Positions 6,623-14,012 of a stretch of 17,269 bases of DNA are shown one piece after another (positions within the stretch are counted from its first letter, which is position 1; each line of letters starts with the position of its first letter). The DNA is from DASRCB01 sp035653295. GTDB taxonomy: Bacteria; Acidobacteriota; Terriglobia; Bryobacterales; Bryobacteraceae. Under the pieces are notes generated by a model. That model saw only the letters and a list, made by a program, of their open reading frames with translations, made no database searches and was not told the origin of the DNA. The position numbers were made by a program, and so were the translations under genes. The stretch lies in NCBI GenBank assembly GCA_035653295.1, contig DASRCB010000125.1, positions 1 through 17,269 of the forward strand. The letters run 5' to 3'.

Positions 6623-6913
6623 TCAATGCCCGACCCCGCCTCCGCTGCCCGGCTTGACGCCGCCCCCACGGCCCGGCCCACCGCAGTCGAAATGCGCATA
6701 TCCCTTGGTTTGAACAACAATCGGCGGATCACCCGCCTTGTACTCGGCGGACGAGAACACTGCCGGGGCGGGCATCTGCGGCGTCAGTCTGATGTTCACC
6801 GGACCGTTCGTGGACTGAAACGCGAGGGTATCGCTGTTTTCGACAATGACCGGGTCGGGGCTGGCTGAAACCGTGCCATCGGCCGCCCAGACGATTTGAA
6901 CAAGGTGATCCAC
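6623..6913 (-). CDS. 96-aa beta-rich protein with Gly-rich tail
   Basis: A 96-aa protein of no family I can name. The first ~78 residues alternate short strands (QIVWAADGTVSASPDPVIVENSDTLAF, then VNIRLTP and PPIVVQTKGYAHFDCGG), a pattern resembling small cupredoxin-like beta sandwiches, but the Cys-His-Met copper set is not evident. The last ~18 residues are almost all Gly, Pro, Lys and Val. It has no signal peptide. GTG at 6913 is chosen because a good GGGAG lies 6 nt before it; the open frame continues upstream but would overlap the kinase gene. It begins 19 bp after the kinase stop, so it is probably the last gene of the kinase transcript. Acidobacterial hypothetical proteins of this appearance are often near signalling genes (recollection only). 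Confidence 0.7.
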   Translation of the reverse strand: MDHLVQIVWAADGTVSASPDPVIVENSDTLAFQSTNGPVNIRLTPQMPAPAVFSSAEYKAGDPPIVVQTKGYAHFDCGGPGRGGGVKPGSGGGVGH

Positions 6914-6932
6914 TTGCTTCTCCCTCCGTGCT

Positions 6933-9464
6933 CTATTCGCTCGCGTTGTTGCGCAGCATTTCCTGAAATCGCACATCCTGGCGCAGGCCGCGCACGTCGG
7001 GCTGAAGATTCAGTTCCTGGAGCACGTATCGCGGCGCGCGCCGCAGGACCTTGAGCGATCGCTCCCGGGCTCCGATGGCTTCAAAGGCGATGACCGCCTC
7101 ACGCATCACCATCGCGTCCTCAGGGGCCAGTTCGATGGCCTGAGCGAGTTCGAACTCCGCGATGCGCCTCTCTCCAAGGAAGGCGTCCATCAGCGCCAGA
7201 AGCACGCGCGAGGACGCCCGGCGCGGGTTCGCCGCAACCTCGAGTTCGGCGATCTCACGGCCGCTTCGATAGGCTGCATCCGCCGCCGTGCGCCGCCCCA
7301 GGTGACGGTAAACATCCCCCAGGTTGCGGTAGATCATCAACGATGGCGAGCCCGCAGCCAGGCTCTGTTCGAACAGTCCCGCCGCTTCCGTATAGCGTTC
7401 CTCCTCGTAATAGAGAGCACCCAGATTCAGCAGGCTGTCGGCCGACCTGTTCAGCCGAACGGCGGCCAGCAGCGCGCGCTCAGCCTCTTCGAACCTGCCC
7501 TGTTCCATCAGCGCGAGTCCGAGGTTCATATGCCCGGTGCCATAGCCGGGCGCGAGCGTGGTCACCTTACGGTACAGTTCTTCCGCGCGAGGAAAGGCGC
7601 CGCGGAAAAAATAGAAGTTGCCGAAATCAACATAGTGCTTGTAGTAATCGGGCTGCATCGTAATTGCCCGGCGATATGTCTCCGCGGCATCGCCGGGACG
7701 ATTAGCGGCTTCATAGACTCTGGCGAGGCTTTCCCAGGCAATTGAATCGTTGGGGTCCAGTTCGGTAGCCCGGCCGTAATCGCCGATGGCCTGCTCATAC
7801 CAGCCATGCTCCAGCTCCCAGGCCGCCGCAGCCATCAGAACCGCGGAAGAATCAGGGCTGATCCCTTTGGCCTGTGCGACGCTTGCGCCGGCACGATCCA
7901 GCCACTCCCGTCCCTCGCCATTTCTGAAGCGCGCGATCTGCGCCTGCGCCAGGCCGGCCCAGGGCAACGGCGAGTGGGGATCGAGATGAACAGCGTTGGC
8001 GAAATGCGCAGCGGCCGAGCGGGCGTCGTCGCGGGCCAGTAAATCGAGACCCTGGAAGTAGTCGTGATAGGCCTGCCGGGAAACAGAAGCCTGAGGAGCC
8101 GCTGGCCGCAAATGAAACGCTCCAGTCACCGTACCAACGAGCGCGTTTGCGATCAACGTCAGATCGCCGGCGCTATAGGCGCCCTGCAGTTCGCGAAGGG
8201 ACTGTCCGGACGCAGTGTCCTCGACGGAAGCGAATGCGGTGATCAGGCTTCCGGACTGCCGCAGACGGGTTCGCAAGACGTGCGTGGCGCCGAACACGGC
8301 CCTGGCTTTCGCAGCGTCGCTGACGTCGTTCAGCAGCGCTTCCGATGGGCGAATCACCGTCAATTTGCCGCGCACACGCGAGAGGCGCTCGGCCACGTCG
8401 GATCCGATGCCGGCGCCGGCCGCGACCTCCGCTCCTCCCTCGACGGCGACCGGAAGCACCGCCAGGCGCACACGCGGGCCGGACTCCTCTCCGTACCAGG
8501 ATGCGAAAGCAACGGCAGACACGATCGCGGCGATGATCGATCGCTTGAGCACCTGACTGGGCGCCGCGAGTTCGCGCGCCACTTCGTCAGCCGAAGCGAA
8601 GCGGTTTGCCGCCCGCGGCGCGAGACATCGGCTCACAATCGCCTTCCATCGCGCCGGGACGTCGCCGAGCTCGCGCTGCCACTCGGCCTCGTTTACGCTG
8701 GCTTCCGTATGTCCCACGGTGACCGTGGGCGCTTGCGAATCGGATTCCGTTGCCAGCTCCACCGCAGGCTCGCTGGCGCGGCGAGGCGACACTCCCGTCA
8801 GCATGACGTGAAACAGAACACCGAGGGCGTACACGTCGGACGCGATTGTGGCGCGCCTGCCCAGAAACAGCTCCGGGGCCATGTAGTCGATGGTTCCTTC
8901 GCGGCCGGCTGGCGCGCTAGGAGTCCCGGCGGCGCCGACCGGTTTCGCTAAGCCAAAATCGGTGATGACAGCGCGAACACGGCCGCCGGCGGACGGAGCG
9001 AGGATGATGTTGCCGCATTTTAGATCGCCGTGGACGACGCCCTGGCGATGCGCCTGGGCCAAACCGGCGCAGATCTGGAGCGCAATATCGCGTGCCTCCT
9101 CATCGGCCAGCGGTCCACAATGGCGAATGTGCCGGGACAGCGTCTCTCCCTCAACGAACTCCATGCTGAGGAAATCCACCTCACCGGAATCGACTCGCGA
9201 CGTGTGCAGTTCGTGGACCTTGCAGACGTTGAAGTGGCTCACTTCGCGCGCGTGGCGGGCCTCCGGCGGCAGGCGGTTGTGGTGTCCGGGCCGAGCGCAT
9301 TTCAGGGCGACGCGGCAGGCCAGTTTCGTGTCGATCGCCTCGTAGACAATGCCCATACCCCCGTGTCCCAACTCGCGGACAATGCGGAAGCGCCCGGCGA
9401 CCTCATCGCCCGGAGCGAACAGATGCTGCGAATCACGTTCCGTGGACGGTCCCATGACGACCAC
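6933..9464 (-). CDS. Transmembrane Ser/Thr protein kinase with TPR sensor domain
   Basis: An 843-aa Hanks-type kinase receptor. The kinase domain spans about residues 26-300: glycine loop GHGGMG 33-38, ATP-binding K55 in VALK, catalytic loop H145-GDLKCGN152, D169-F-G171 and activation end TIDYMAPE near 191-198. The HRD arginine is Gly, as I recall for the HGDLKxxN subfamily of Solibacter-like bacteria, so the enzyme should be active and of the non-RD kind. A membrane helix at about 308-324 follows. A TolB-N/adenylate-cyclase-associated-like beta-alpha domain (RLAVLPVAVEGG...) spans about 332-450. The rest is about eight TPR-like repeats, outside the membrane if the kinase is inside. The start is GTG 9464 or ATG 9455; neither has a Shine-Dalgarno. 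The 96-aa gene follows 19 bp downstream. Confidence 0.92.
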   Translation of the reverse strand: MVVMGPSTERDSQHLFAPGDEVAGRFRIVRELGHGGMGIVYEAIDTKLACRVALKCARPGHHNRLPPEARHAREVSHFNVCKVHELHTSRVDSGEVDFLSMEFVEGETLSRHIRHCGPLADEEARDIALQICAGLAQAHRQGVVHGDLKCGNIILAPSAGGRVRAVITDFGLAKPVGAAGTPSAPAGREGTIDYMAPELFLGRRATIASDVYALGVLFHVMLTGVSPRRASEPAVELATESDSQAPTVTVGHTEASVNEAEWQRELGDVPARWKAIVSRCLAPRAANRFASADEVARELAAPSQVLKRSIIAAIVSAVAFASWYGEESGPRVRLAVLPVAVEGGAEVAAGAGIGSDVAERLSRVRGKLTVIRPSEALLNDVSDAAKARAVFGATHVLRTRLRQSGSLITAFASVEDTASGQSLRELQGAYSAGDLTLIANALVGTVTGAFHLRPAAPQASVSRQAYHDYFQGLDLLARDDARSAAAHFANAVHLDPHSPLPWAGLAQAQIARFRNGEGREWLDRAGASVAQAKGISPDSSAVLMAAAAWELEHGWYEQAIGDYGRATELDPNDSIAWESLARVYEAANRPGDAAETYRRAITMQPDYYKHYVDFGNFYFFRGAFPRAEELYRKVTTLAPGYGTGHMNLGLALMEQGRFEEAERALLAAVRLNRSADSLLNLGALYYEEERYTEAAGLFEQSLAAGSPSLMIYRNLGDVYRHLGRRTAADAAYRSGREIAELEVAANPRRASSRVLLALMDAFLGERRIAEFELAQAIELAPEDAMVMREAVIAFEAIGARERSLKVLRRAPRYVLQELNLQPDVRGLRQDVRFQEMLRNNASE

Positions 9465-9474
9465 TGAGGGCCGA

Positions 9475-9480
9475 ATTTTA
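9475..9480 (-). promoter_or_regulatory. Extended -10 promoter candidate for the kinase gene
   Basis: On the minus strand TGC-TAAAAT (hexamer 9480-9475) carries the extended -10 TGn element and lies 10 nt before GTG 9464. No -35 stands at 16-18 nt. Transcription would start near 9468, giving a leader of about 4 nt, or 13 nt if ATG 9455 is the start. Confidence 0.4.
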
Positions 9481-9527
9481 GCACCGAAGCAGCGCGAATG
9501 GGTAAAGAATCACAGCGGAAAAGTTGG

Positions 9528-10616
9528 TTACGGCGGCCCGAGACTGCACAGCGGGTCTCCGGCGACGATGTTCATCCAGCTCACGGCGGGAATACCGACC
9601 CAGAAGCTCTCGGCGAGATTCCGGCCGCGGTAATAAGCGGGAAGGACGAGGTCGGGCCGTGGCGTGAACTGCAGGTAGGGCTCATCGACGTGTCCTGAAG
9701 CACCCGTAGCACCGTCGTGCAGATAGTCCGCTGTCAGCGTCTGCGGCGCGCCGGCGAACCAGGTCTTCGGATCGGGCCAGTTTCCGAGGGTCCACTGATC
9801 CGGAGGGCGCGCGAACGTGCGCGCATTCGTGGATACGAATTCGGTGACGATCGCTCCCGGAAGCCACCGGAATCCGAGATGGCGCTGCGTGCGGTTGCGG
9901 TCGTTCGATCCCCACGAGGCATAGGCGATCACGTCGGCTGCATTCACCAGCACGCGCGCCGATTCGTCCAGCACGACGCGTTCGCGCGGTAGTCGAGCGG
10001 CGGCGGAGCGCAGCCAGGAATCGCCTGGGGTGGAGTCGTCAGCCTTCAGATCGATCACGAATTTGCCGCGGTTGCGGGCCGCCAGCGCGCGATCGATCAT
10101 GCCGCGCACATCGGGAAAGTCGAATGCGGCGAGGCGGGTCACGAGGTAGATGGGGAAGCGCGGGTGGCCGAACGCATCGCCGGAATGGCCGAAAAACGGA
10201 TTGGGCAGCGGCCCGGCGATGCGATGCCCCTGCCCGTGCAGATCGGCGTACACCATGGCCAGTTCCGAATCCACGGAGGCGGCGTCGGAGGTGAGGCCAG
10301 TGCCGCCGCTGATCTTCAGCGGAACGCCGGCGGTGGTCACGATGTAGAGAATCGATTCCGTCAGCCCGTGCGATCGTAGAAATGCGGCAACCGGGGCGGC
10401 GATGCCGTGGTCGTAGTCCGCGCGCCCGATTTCCTCCGCGGTGGAGGTCTTCAGGTGACAGATGTTGCGCAGCGGAATCGCGCGCCGGTGCGCATAGTAG
10501 TCGCCGATCGCGCGCGAAAGTGGCGAAGCGTCGTTGACGATGACGAGCACGCTGGCCGGTGACGCGGCCAGCATGCTCGATGCGGTAAGCAGTGCGGCGA
10601 GAATCGGCCGCGGCAC
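9528..10616 (-). CDS. TIGR03790-family exported protein
   Basis: A 362-aa protein beginning at GTG 10616 with a signal peptide (residues about 3-18, ILAALLTASSMLAAS). The family pattern is clear: VLVIVNDASPLSRAIGDYYAHRRAIPLRNICHL near residues 22-54, ILYIVTTAGVPLKISG near 85-100, then SVDSELAMVY and conserved tryptophan-rich blocks near the end (QWTLGNWPDPKTWFAGA, FWVGIPAVSWMNIVAGDPLC). The family has no known biochemical function; it is typical of Acidobacteria, Planctomycetes and some Proteobacteria. The start codon overlaps the cytochrome stop by one base (TAGTG), so it is translated by coupling. Longer upstream reading-frame extensions overlap the cytochrome gene in another frame and are rejected. 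It lies at the end of the CoA-transferase/cytochrome run. Confidence 0.88.
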   Translation of the reverse strand: MPRPILAALLTASSMLAASPASVLVIVNDASPLSRAIGDYYAHRRAIPLRNICHLKTSTAEEIGRADYDHGIAAPVAAFLRSHGLTESILYIVTTAGVPLKISGGTGLTSDAASVDSELAMVYADLHGQGHRIAGPLPNPFFGHSGDAFGHPRFPIYLVTRLAAFDFPDVRGMIDRALAARNRGKFVIDLKADDSTPGDSWLRSAAARLPRERVVLDESARVLVNAADVIAYASWGSNDRNRTQRHLGFRWLPGAIVTEFVSTNARTFARPPDQWTLGNWPDPKTWFAGAPQTLTADYLHDGATGASGHVDEPYLQFTPRPDLVLPAYYRGRNLAESFWVGIPAVSWMNIVAGDPLCSLGPP

Positions 10617-11035
10617 TACTTCAGAGTCTTGAGATACGCGACAACGGCGCGCGCGTCGGCGGGCTTGAGGTGATACTCCGGCATGGGCGGGTCGGCGCGA
10701 TCCCCATCCGGCCAAACGGCCGTCTCCAGGAACTTCGTAATCGCTTCCTCTCCTCTCTGTTTGAAGACGCTGCCATCGCCGGTGATGTCCGGAGACATCG
10801 CCTTCCAATGCGGAATCGGGTGCGGCGACGGGGCAAACGGCAGCATGGCGCCCTTCAGCCACTGGCTCTTGTCCGGCCCCTTGTCGGTCATGGGGGTGTG
10901 GCAGTCGCCGCACTTGCCGACATCCTCGACCAGATATTTTCCGCGCTCGACTTCGGCGCTGTTCGATTCGGCTCCGTGCAGCAGCAACATGGCTGCTCCT
11001 GCGATGAGGAAGCCGCAGTAAAACATTTTTCGCAT
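10616..11035 (-). CDS. Periplasmic c-type cytochrome
   Basis: A 139-aa protein with a cleavable signal (residues 1-21) and one heme c site, C42-G-D-C45-H46 in VGKCGDCHTPM. M118 in DPPMPEYHL is the likely distal ligand, as in class I monoheme cytochromes. The end (ADARAVVAYLKTLK) is the usual C-terminal helix. It probably transfers electrons in the periplasm; the partners are not shown. The ATG lies 4 nt after the stop of the CoA-transferase gene, and the cytochrome stop overlaps the start of the TIGR03790 gene, so the three form a compact operon. Pairing a CoA-transferase with a cytochrome is odd, and the link is not obvious. Confidence 0.9.
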   Translation of the reverse strand: MRKMFYCGFLIAGAAMLLLHGAESNSAEVERGKYLVEDVGKCGDCHTPMTDKGPDKSQWLKGAMLPFAPSPHPIPHWKAMSPDITGDGSVFKQRGEEAITKFLETAVWPDGDRADPPMPEYHLKPADARAVVAYLKTLK

Positions 11036-11039
11036 GGTG

Positions 11040-12569
11040 CTATGGTAACGGATCGCTTCCCAGAGCCGCGTCCCAATTCACGCCCTGCATGTGGCCGGTC
11101 TGCAGATACTGCCTGTGCATGGCGAATGCCGCGCCTGGCGCGAACGGCTCGTGCAAGCCGGCGGTGCGCGCGAGGACCTCGCGCAAGTCGTCGCGGAACG
11201 ACGGATCGGCGCAGTTGTCGATGATGATGCGGGCGCGTTCCCGCGGGTCCTTGTTACGCAAATCGGCCACGCCGTGTTCAGTAACGATCGCCTGCACGGA
11301 ATGTTCGGTGTGATCCACGTGCGCCACCTGCGGCACGACGGTGCTGATGCGTCCGCGTTTCGCCGTGGAGCGGCAGACGAATATCGACAGGTACGCATTG
11401 CGCGTGAAGTCGCCCGAGCCGCCGATACCGTTCATCAGACGCCCGCCCATGACATGCGTGCTGTTCACGTTGCCCGCGAGATCCACCTCGAGCGCGGTGT
11501 TTATGGAGATGACTCCCAGACGGCGGATCAATTCCGGATGATTCGTAATCTCCTGGGGTCTCATGACAAGCCGCCGGCGATACCAGTCCGCGTTCGTGTA
11601 GAACTCGCGCATCGCCGCGGCGCTCAGCGTGAGCGAGCAAGTGCTGGCGAAGCGCAGACGGTCGCGTCGCATCAGCGCCAGCACGGCATCCTGAGCCACC
11701 TCGGTGTACATCTCGAAGGCGGGCACATGGGAATGATCGCCGAGGGCGGAGAGGACGGCATTGGCCGTGTTGCCGACCCCTGACTGAATCGGCAGGAATT
11801 CGCGGGGAATTCGGCCGCGGCGATATTCAGCCGCGAGGAAGTCCGCGACATTGTGGCCGATCCGTGTGGTCACGGGGTCAGGGGACGGGAACGCCTGGCC
11901 CTCGTCGGGCAGGGTTGTCTCCACGATTCCCGCGATTTTCGATGGCTCAATCCGCAGAACGAGGCTTCCGATGCGATCGCTCGGCCGGTAAACGGGGATT
12001 TCGCGGCGATGCGGAGGATCAGCGGGCTCGTAGATGTCGTGCATGCCGTACAGCGTTGCGGGCTCGTGCGAGCGATTGAGCTCCACGATCACGCGCTCGG
12101 CGACGCGCGCGAGGGTTGGCGCCGCTCCGACGGCGCTGGTCAGCACCAGTTCACCATCGCCGCGCAGTTCGCCGGCTTCAATGACGGCCCAGTGAATCGG
12201 GCCCAGCAGGCCGCCGCGCAGCAATTGCGGCAGCAGCGACAGGTGCTGATCGAAGAAGTGCGTCCCGCCGGTATTGATGAGCCGCCGCAGCGAAGCGTCC
12301 GACTGATAAGGGGTGCGGAAGGCAACCGCGTCGGAGCGAGCCAGGGCGCCATCGAGGTTTTCGCCGGTCGCGGCGCCGACCACGCCGATCCGGAACGGAT
12401 GTCCGGCGTTGTGCTCGGCCCGAGCGCGCGCCGCAACAGCGAGGGGAACTGCGCGAGGAGCGCCGGGCAGGGTAAAGCCGCTGAAGCCCACGGTCTGGCC
12501 ATGGCTGATGAGCGCCGCCGCTTCCTCCGCCGTGAGCGTCGTGAGCTTGCTGCGAACCATAGTGGCCAT
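11040..12569 (-). CDS. Acetyl-CoA hydrolase/succinyl-CoA:acetate CoA-transferase family
   Basis: A 509-aa enzyme of the AarC/CAT1/ScpC family. Visible blocks are FRIGVVGAATGENLDGALARSDAVAFRTPYQSD near residues 59-91, INTGGTHFFDQHLS near 98-111, GVGNTANAVLSALG near 264-277, the catalytic-glutamate block FEMYTEVAQD (E290 likely nucleophile, matching the position in AarC) and GIGGSGDFTRNA near the CoA site. It should move CoA between acyl-CoA and a carboxylate such as acetate or succinate, or hydrolyse acetyl-CoA. That would feed or drain the acetyl-CoA pool used by PHA synthesis. ATG 12569 is chosen; ATG 12560 is also possible, and neither has a Shine-Dalgarno. A CTGC-N3-GCAG palindrome sits about 140 bp upstream in the gap to phaR. 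Confidence 0.93.
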   Translation of the reverse strand: MATMVRSKLTTLTAEEAAALISHGQTVGFSGFTLPGAPRAVPLAVAARARAEHNAGHPFRIGVVGAATGENLDGALARSDAVAFRTPYQSDASLRRLINTGGTHFFDQHLSLLPQLLRGGLLGPIHWAVIEAGELRGDGELVLTSAVGAAPTLARVAERVIVELNRSHEPATLYGMHDIYEPADPPHRREIPVYRPSDRIGSLVLRIEPSKIAGIVETTLPDEGQAFPSPDPVTTRIGHNVADFLAAEYRRGRIPREFLPIQSGVGNTANAVLSALGDHSHVPAFEMYTEVAQDAVLALMRRDRLRFASTCSLTLSAAAMREFYTNADWYRRRLVMRPQEITNHPELIRRLGVISINTALEVDLAGNVNSTHVMGGRLMNGIGGSGDFTRNAYLSIFVCRSTAKRGRISTVVPQVAHVDHTEHSVQAIVTEHGVADLRNKDPRERARIIIDNCADPSFRDDLREVLARTAGLHEPFAPGAAFAMHRQYLQTGHMQGVNWDAALGSDPLP

Positions 12570-12680
12570 GCGTTGACGGTGCGCAATTCGCGGACCATTG
12601 CAAACCGCAGCGCCTCTGCCACTGATAGCGGAGCCAGCTTAGATCATTGCTGCCGCGTCGGTCGCGTGCGGCAGGCCCAT

Positions 12681-12704
12681 ACCGGCGAGGCATGGGGGGC
12701 CGGT
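12681..12704. repeat. Inverted repeat in the phaR/CoA-transferase gap
   Basis: ACCGGC at 12681-12686 pairs with GCCGGT at 12699-12704 across a 12-nt loop. It lies directly beside the CTGC-N3-GCAG palindrome. It could fold in RNA reading from either direction; there is no T-run, so a terminator role is weak. No clear promoter for the CoA-transferase gene is seen in this 152-bp gap. Confidence 0.3.
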
Positions 12705-12706
12705 AC

Positions 12707-12719
12707 GCTGCGCCGCAGC
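12707..12719. promoter_or_regulatory. Second candidate PhaR operator (GCTGC-GCC-GCAGC)
   Basis: This perfect 5-3-5 palindrome contains CTGC-N3-GCAG and starts 3 bp beyond the phaR stop codon, in the gap before the CoA-transferase gene. It shares the core of the palindrome at the phasin promoter. It could equally be a small hairpin at the 3' end of the phaR transcript. Confidence 0.4.
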
Positions 12720-12721
12720 AT

Positions 12722-13288
12722 TCACGACCGCCCGCGCCTCTGCTTCGGGCCGCCGCGCTTCTTCCGTGACGGGGGCTGGGCGCCGGCCGCCACCTGCCGC
12801 TCCAGTTCCTCGATGCGCCTGCGCATCTCGTCGATCGCCGCCGCTGCGTCCACCGCCGGAGCGGGGGCGGATGGTTCCGGTTTCCGTTCGGCCTCGCGCT
12901 GCTGCGGCGCCGCCGTTCCCATGATGGATTGCATGAAATCGAACGGCGTCAGTCCGGGCGTGAATGCCCGATACGTGTTCTGGTACATGTCGAACATCGC
13001 TTTCGTATACTTGACGACAGTTTCGCGGCTCACGCGCCCGGAAGCTACCACCATCTGGCGGAGTACGTCCAGCGGGAAGCCGGATCCCGGCGCCTTGACG
13101 TCCTCGACGATAATCTGCGTGAGCACCAGGCGCGTCAGGTCCTCGCCGGAAGCGGCGTCGACCACCTGCACGTCGACGCCGTCACGGACCATCTGCGCAA
13201 TGTCATCAAGGTTGACGTAGCGGCTGTTCGCGGTGTCGTACAGACGCCGGTTCTCGTACTTCCGGATGACCACCCGCCCCGTCTCCAT
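12722..13288 (-). CDS. phaR: PHA synthesis repressor PhaR
   Basis: A 188-aa regulator. The N-terminal DNA-binding domain (PHB_acc_N) is unmistakable: VIRKYENRRLYDTANSRYVNLDDIAQMVRDG near residues 7-37, followed by VDVQVVDAASGEDLTRLVLTQIIVE near 38-62. The region about 72-125 (LDVLRQMVVASGRVSRETVVKYTKAMFDMY...) corresponds to the PHB_acc part thought to sense PHA granules. The tail is Ala/Pro-rich, then a short coiled coil (about 150-168), then a basic end (SRKKRGGPKQRRGRS). In proteobacteria PhaR represses phasin genes and its own gene and is released when it binds nascent PHA. ATG 13288 is chosen; GTG at 13315 would add nine residues. It is divergent from the phasin gene, and their shared 97-bp region holds the promoter and palindrome described here. 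Confidence 0.93.
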   Translation of the reverse strand: METGRVVIRKYENRRLYDTANSRYVNLDDIAQMVRDGVDVQVVDAASGEDLTRLVLTQIIVEDVKAPGSGFPLDVLRQMVVASGRVSRETVVKYTKAMFDMYQNTYRAFTPGLTPFDFMQSIMGTAAPQQREAERKPEPSAPAPAVDAAAAIDEMRRRIEELERQVAAGAQPPSRKKRGGPKQRRGRS

Positions 13289-13304
13289 GAATGCGAATTC
13301 CCCC

Positions 13305-13332
13305 TTGACAGCCACCGCGGCGGGCGTACAAT
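13305..13332 (+). promoter_or_regulatory. Near-consensus sigma70 promoter of the phasin gene
   Basis: TTGACA (13305-13310) and TACAAT (13327-13332) are separated by 16 nt. The -35 is perfect and the -10 matches 5 of 6. Transcription would begin near 13339, leaving a leader of about 47 nt before the phasin ATG. It is the strongest promoter seen in the window, as expected for an abundant granule protein. It begins only 17 bp from the phaR ATG on the other strand. Confidence 0.8.
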
Positions 13333-13340
13333 GAAATCGA

Positions 13341-13355
13341 TGCTGCAGTGCAGCA
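13341..13355. promoter_or_regulatory. Likely PhaR operator at the phasin start site
   Basis: TGCTGCA-G-TGCAGCA is a perfect 7-1-7 palindrome lying about 2-16 nt after the predicted phasin transcription start. Its centre is CTGC-AGT-GCAG, the CTGC-N3-GCAG form I recall for PhaR binding sites in Rhodobacter and Paracoccus. Bound PhaR would block the phasin promoter and, from 53 bp upstream of its own ATG, probably its own transcription too. Confidence 0.7.
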
Positions 13356-13385
13356 AACCTGCCGCCGTTTCATAAGGAGCTAATC

Positions 13386-13982
13386 ATGAACGCCAGTCCG
13401 AAGTCAACCAAAGAGGATCCCGTCCCCGGCAAACCCGAAGTGTCTCTGACCACGTTCGCCGGATTCCTGCATCGCGGTGTGGAACGCACCGTCGAGCTGC
13501 ACAAAGCCACTCTGGACGCTTTCGCCCAGCACACCACCGACGCAACAGAGATGTTTCGCAGCACCTTCCGCCAGATGCCGTTTGCGCCGGCAATGGCGTT
13601 TCTGGATGTCACCGAAGAGATCATGGGCAGGATGTTTGAGGCCGAGAAGAACGTCATGGATCTGATGGTGAAACAGAGCGCACATGTGGTGGAACTGACA
13701 AAGGAGCGGACCAATTCCGTCTCGAAAGCCGCGGGTATCGCGCGCGAGCTGTTCCGGGAAACCGCGGAACGCGGCATCGCTGTTCAGAAGATCGTACTCG
13801 ATCTGGCTGCGGAAGGAAACAAAGTCGTGACCCAGACGGTGAAACGGCAGACCGGGGTAGCCGGGACGCCGGTGGCTGCTGCCGCCGAGAACATCGAAAA
13901 GGGCGTGAACAGCATTATCGACACACAGAAAGAGATCCTCGAGGTCGCCGCGAAGCCGCTGAAGGCGAGCGCCAAGGCGTGA
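13386..13982 (+). CDS. phaP: Phasin (PHA granule-associated protein)
   Basis: A 198-aa protein of amphipathic helices with no signal or membrane segment. The segment LHRGVERTVELHKATLDAFAQHTTDATEMFRSTFRQMP (about 28-65), the helical middle and the final IEKGVNSIIDTQKEILEVAAKPLKASAKA fit the phasin pattern, including an Ala/Lys-rich end. Phasins coat PHA granules, control their number and size and keep other proteins off the surface. Expression should be high: a near-consensus promoter and an AAGGAG Shine-Dalgarno 6 nt before the ATG are present, with a candidate PhaR site at the start point. A large hairpin follows the gene and should reduce read-through to the synthase genes. The assignment rests mainly on composition plus context; motif conservation in phasins is low. 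Confidence 0.82.
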   Translation: MNASPKSTKEDPVPGKPEVSLTTFAGFLHRGVERTVELHKATLDAFAQHTTDATEMFRSTFRQMPFAPAMAFLDVTEEIMGRMFEAEKNVMDLMVKQSAHVVELTKERTNSVSKAAGIARELFRETAERGIAVQKIVLDLAAEGNKVVTQTVKRQTGVAGTPVAAAAENIEKGVNSIIDTQKEILEVAAKPLKASAKA

Positions 13983-14012
13983 GTCGGAGCAATCGCGGCT
14001 GACTTTCGGGAG

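Noticed and set aside
8064..8951. 295-codon plus-strand frame inside the kinase gene
   Set aside because: It is antisense to an intact kinase with all motifs; its composition is typical of a shadow frame.
9006..9030. Loss of the HRD arginine in the kinase, suggesting a pseudokinase
   Set aside because: The catalytic Asp, Lys, Asn and DFG are all present, and HGDLK is normal for this bacterial subfamily as I know it.
10230..10241. CTGC-CCGT-GCAG (N4 form of the PhaR-like motif)
   Set aside because: It lies inside the TIGR03790 coding region, with N4 spacing and no longer arms; likely chance.
11853..13220. 455-codon plus-strand frame spanning the CoA-transferase start, the gap and phaR
   Set aside because: It is antisense to two well-recognised genes; the translation is Arg/Ala/Ser-rich with no motif, a GC-rich shadow.
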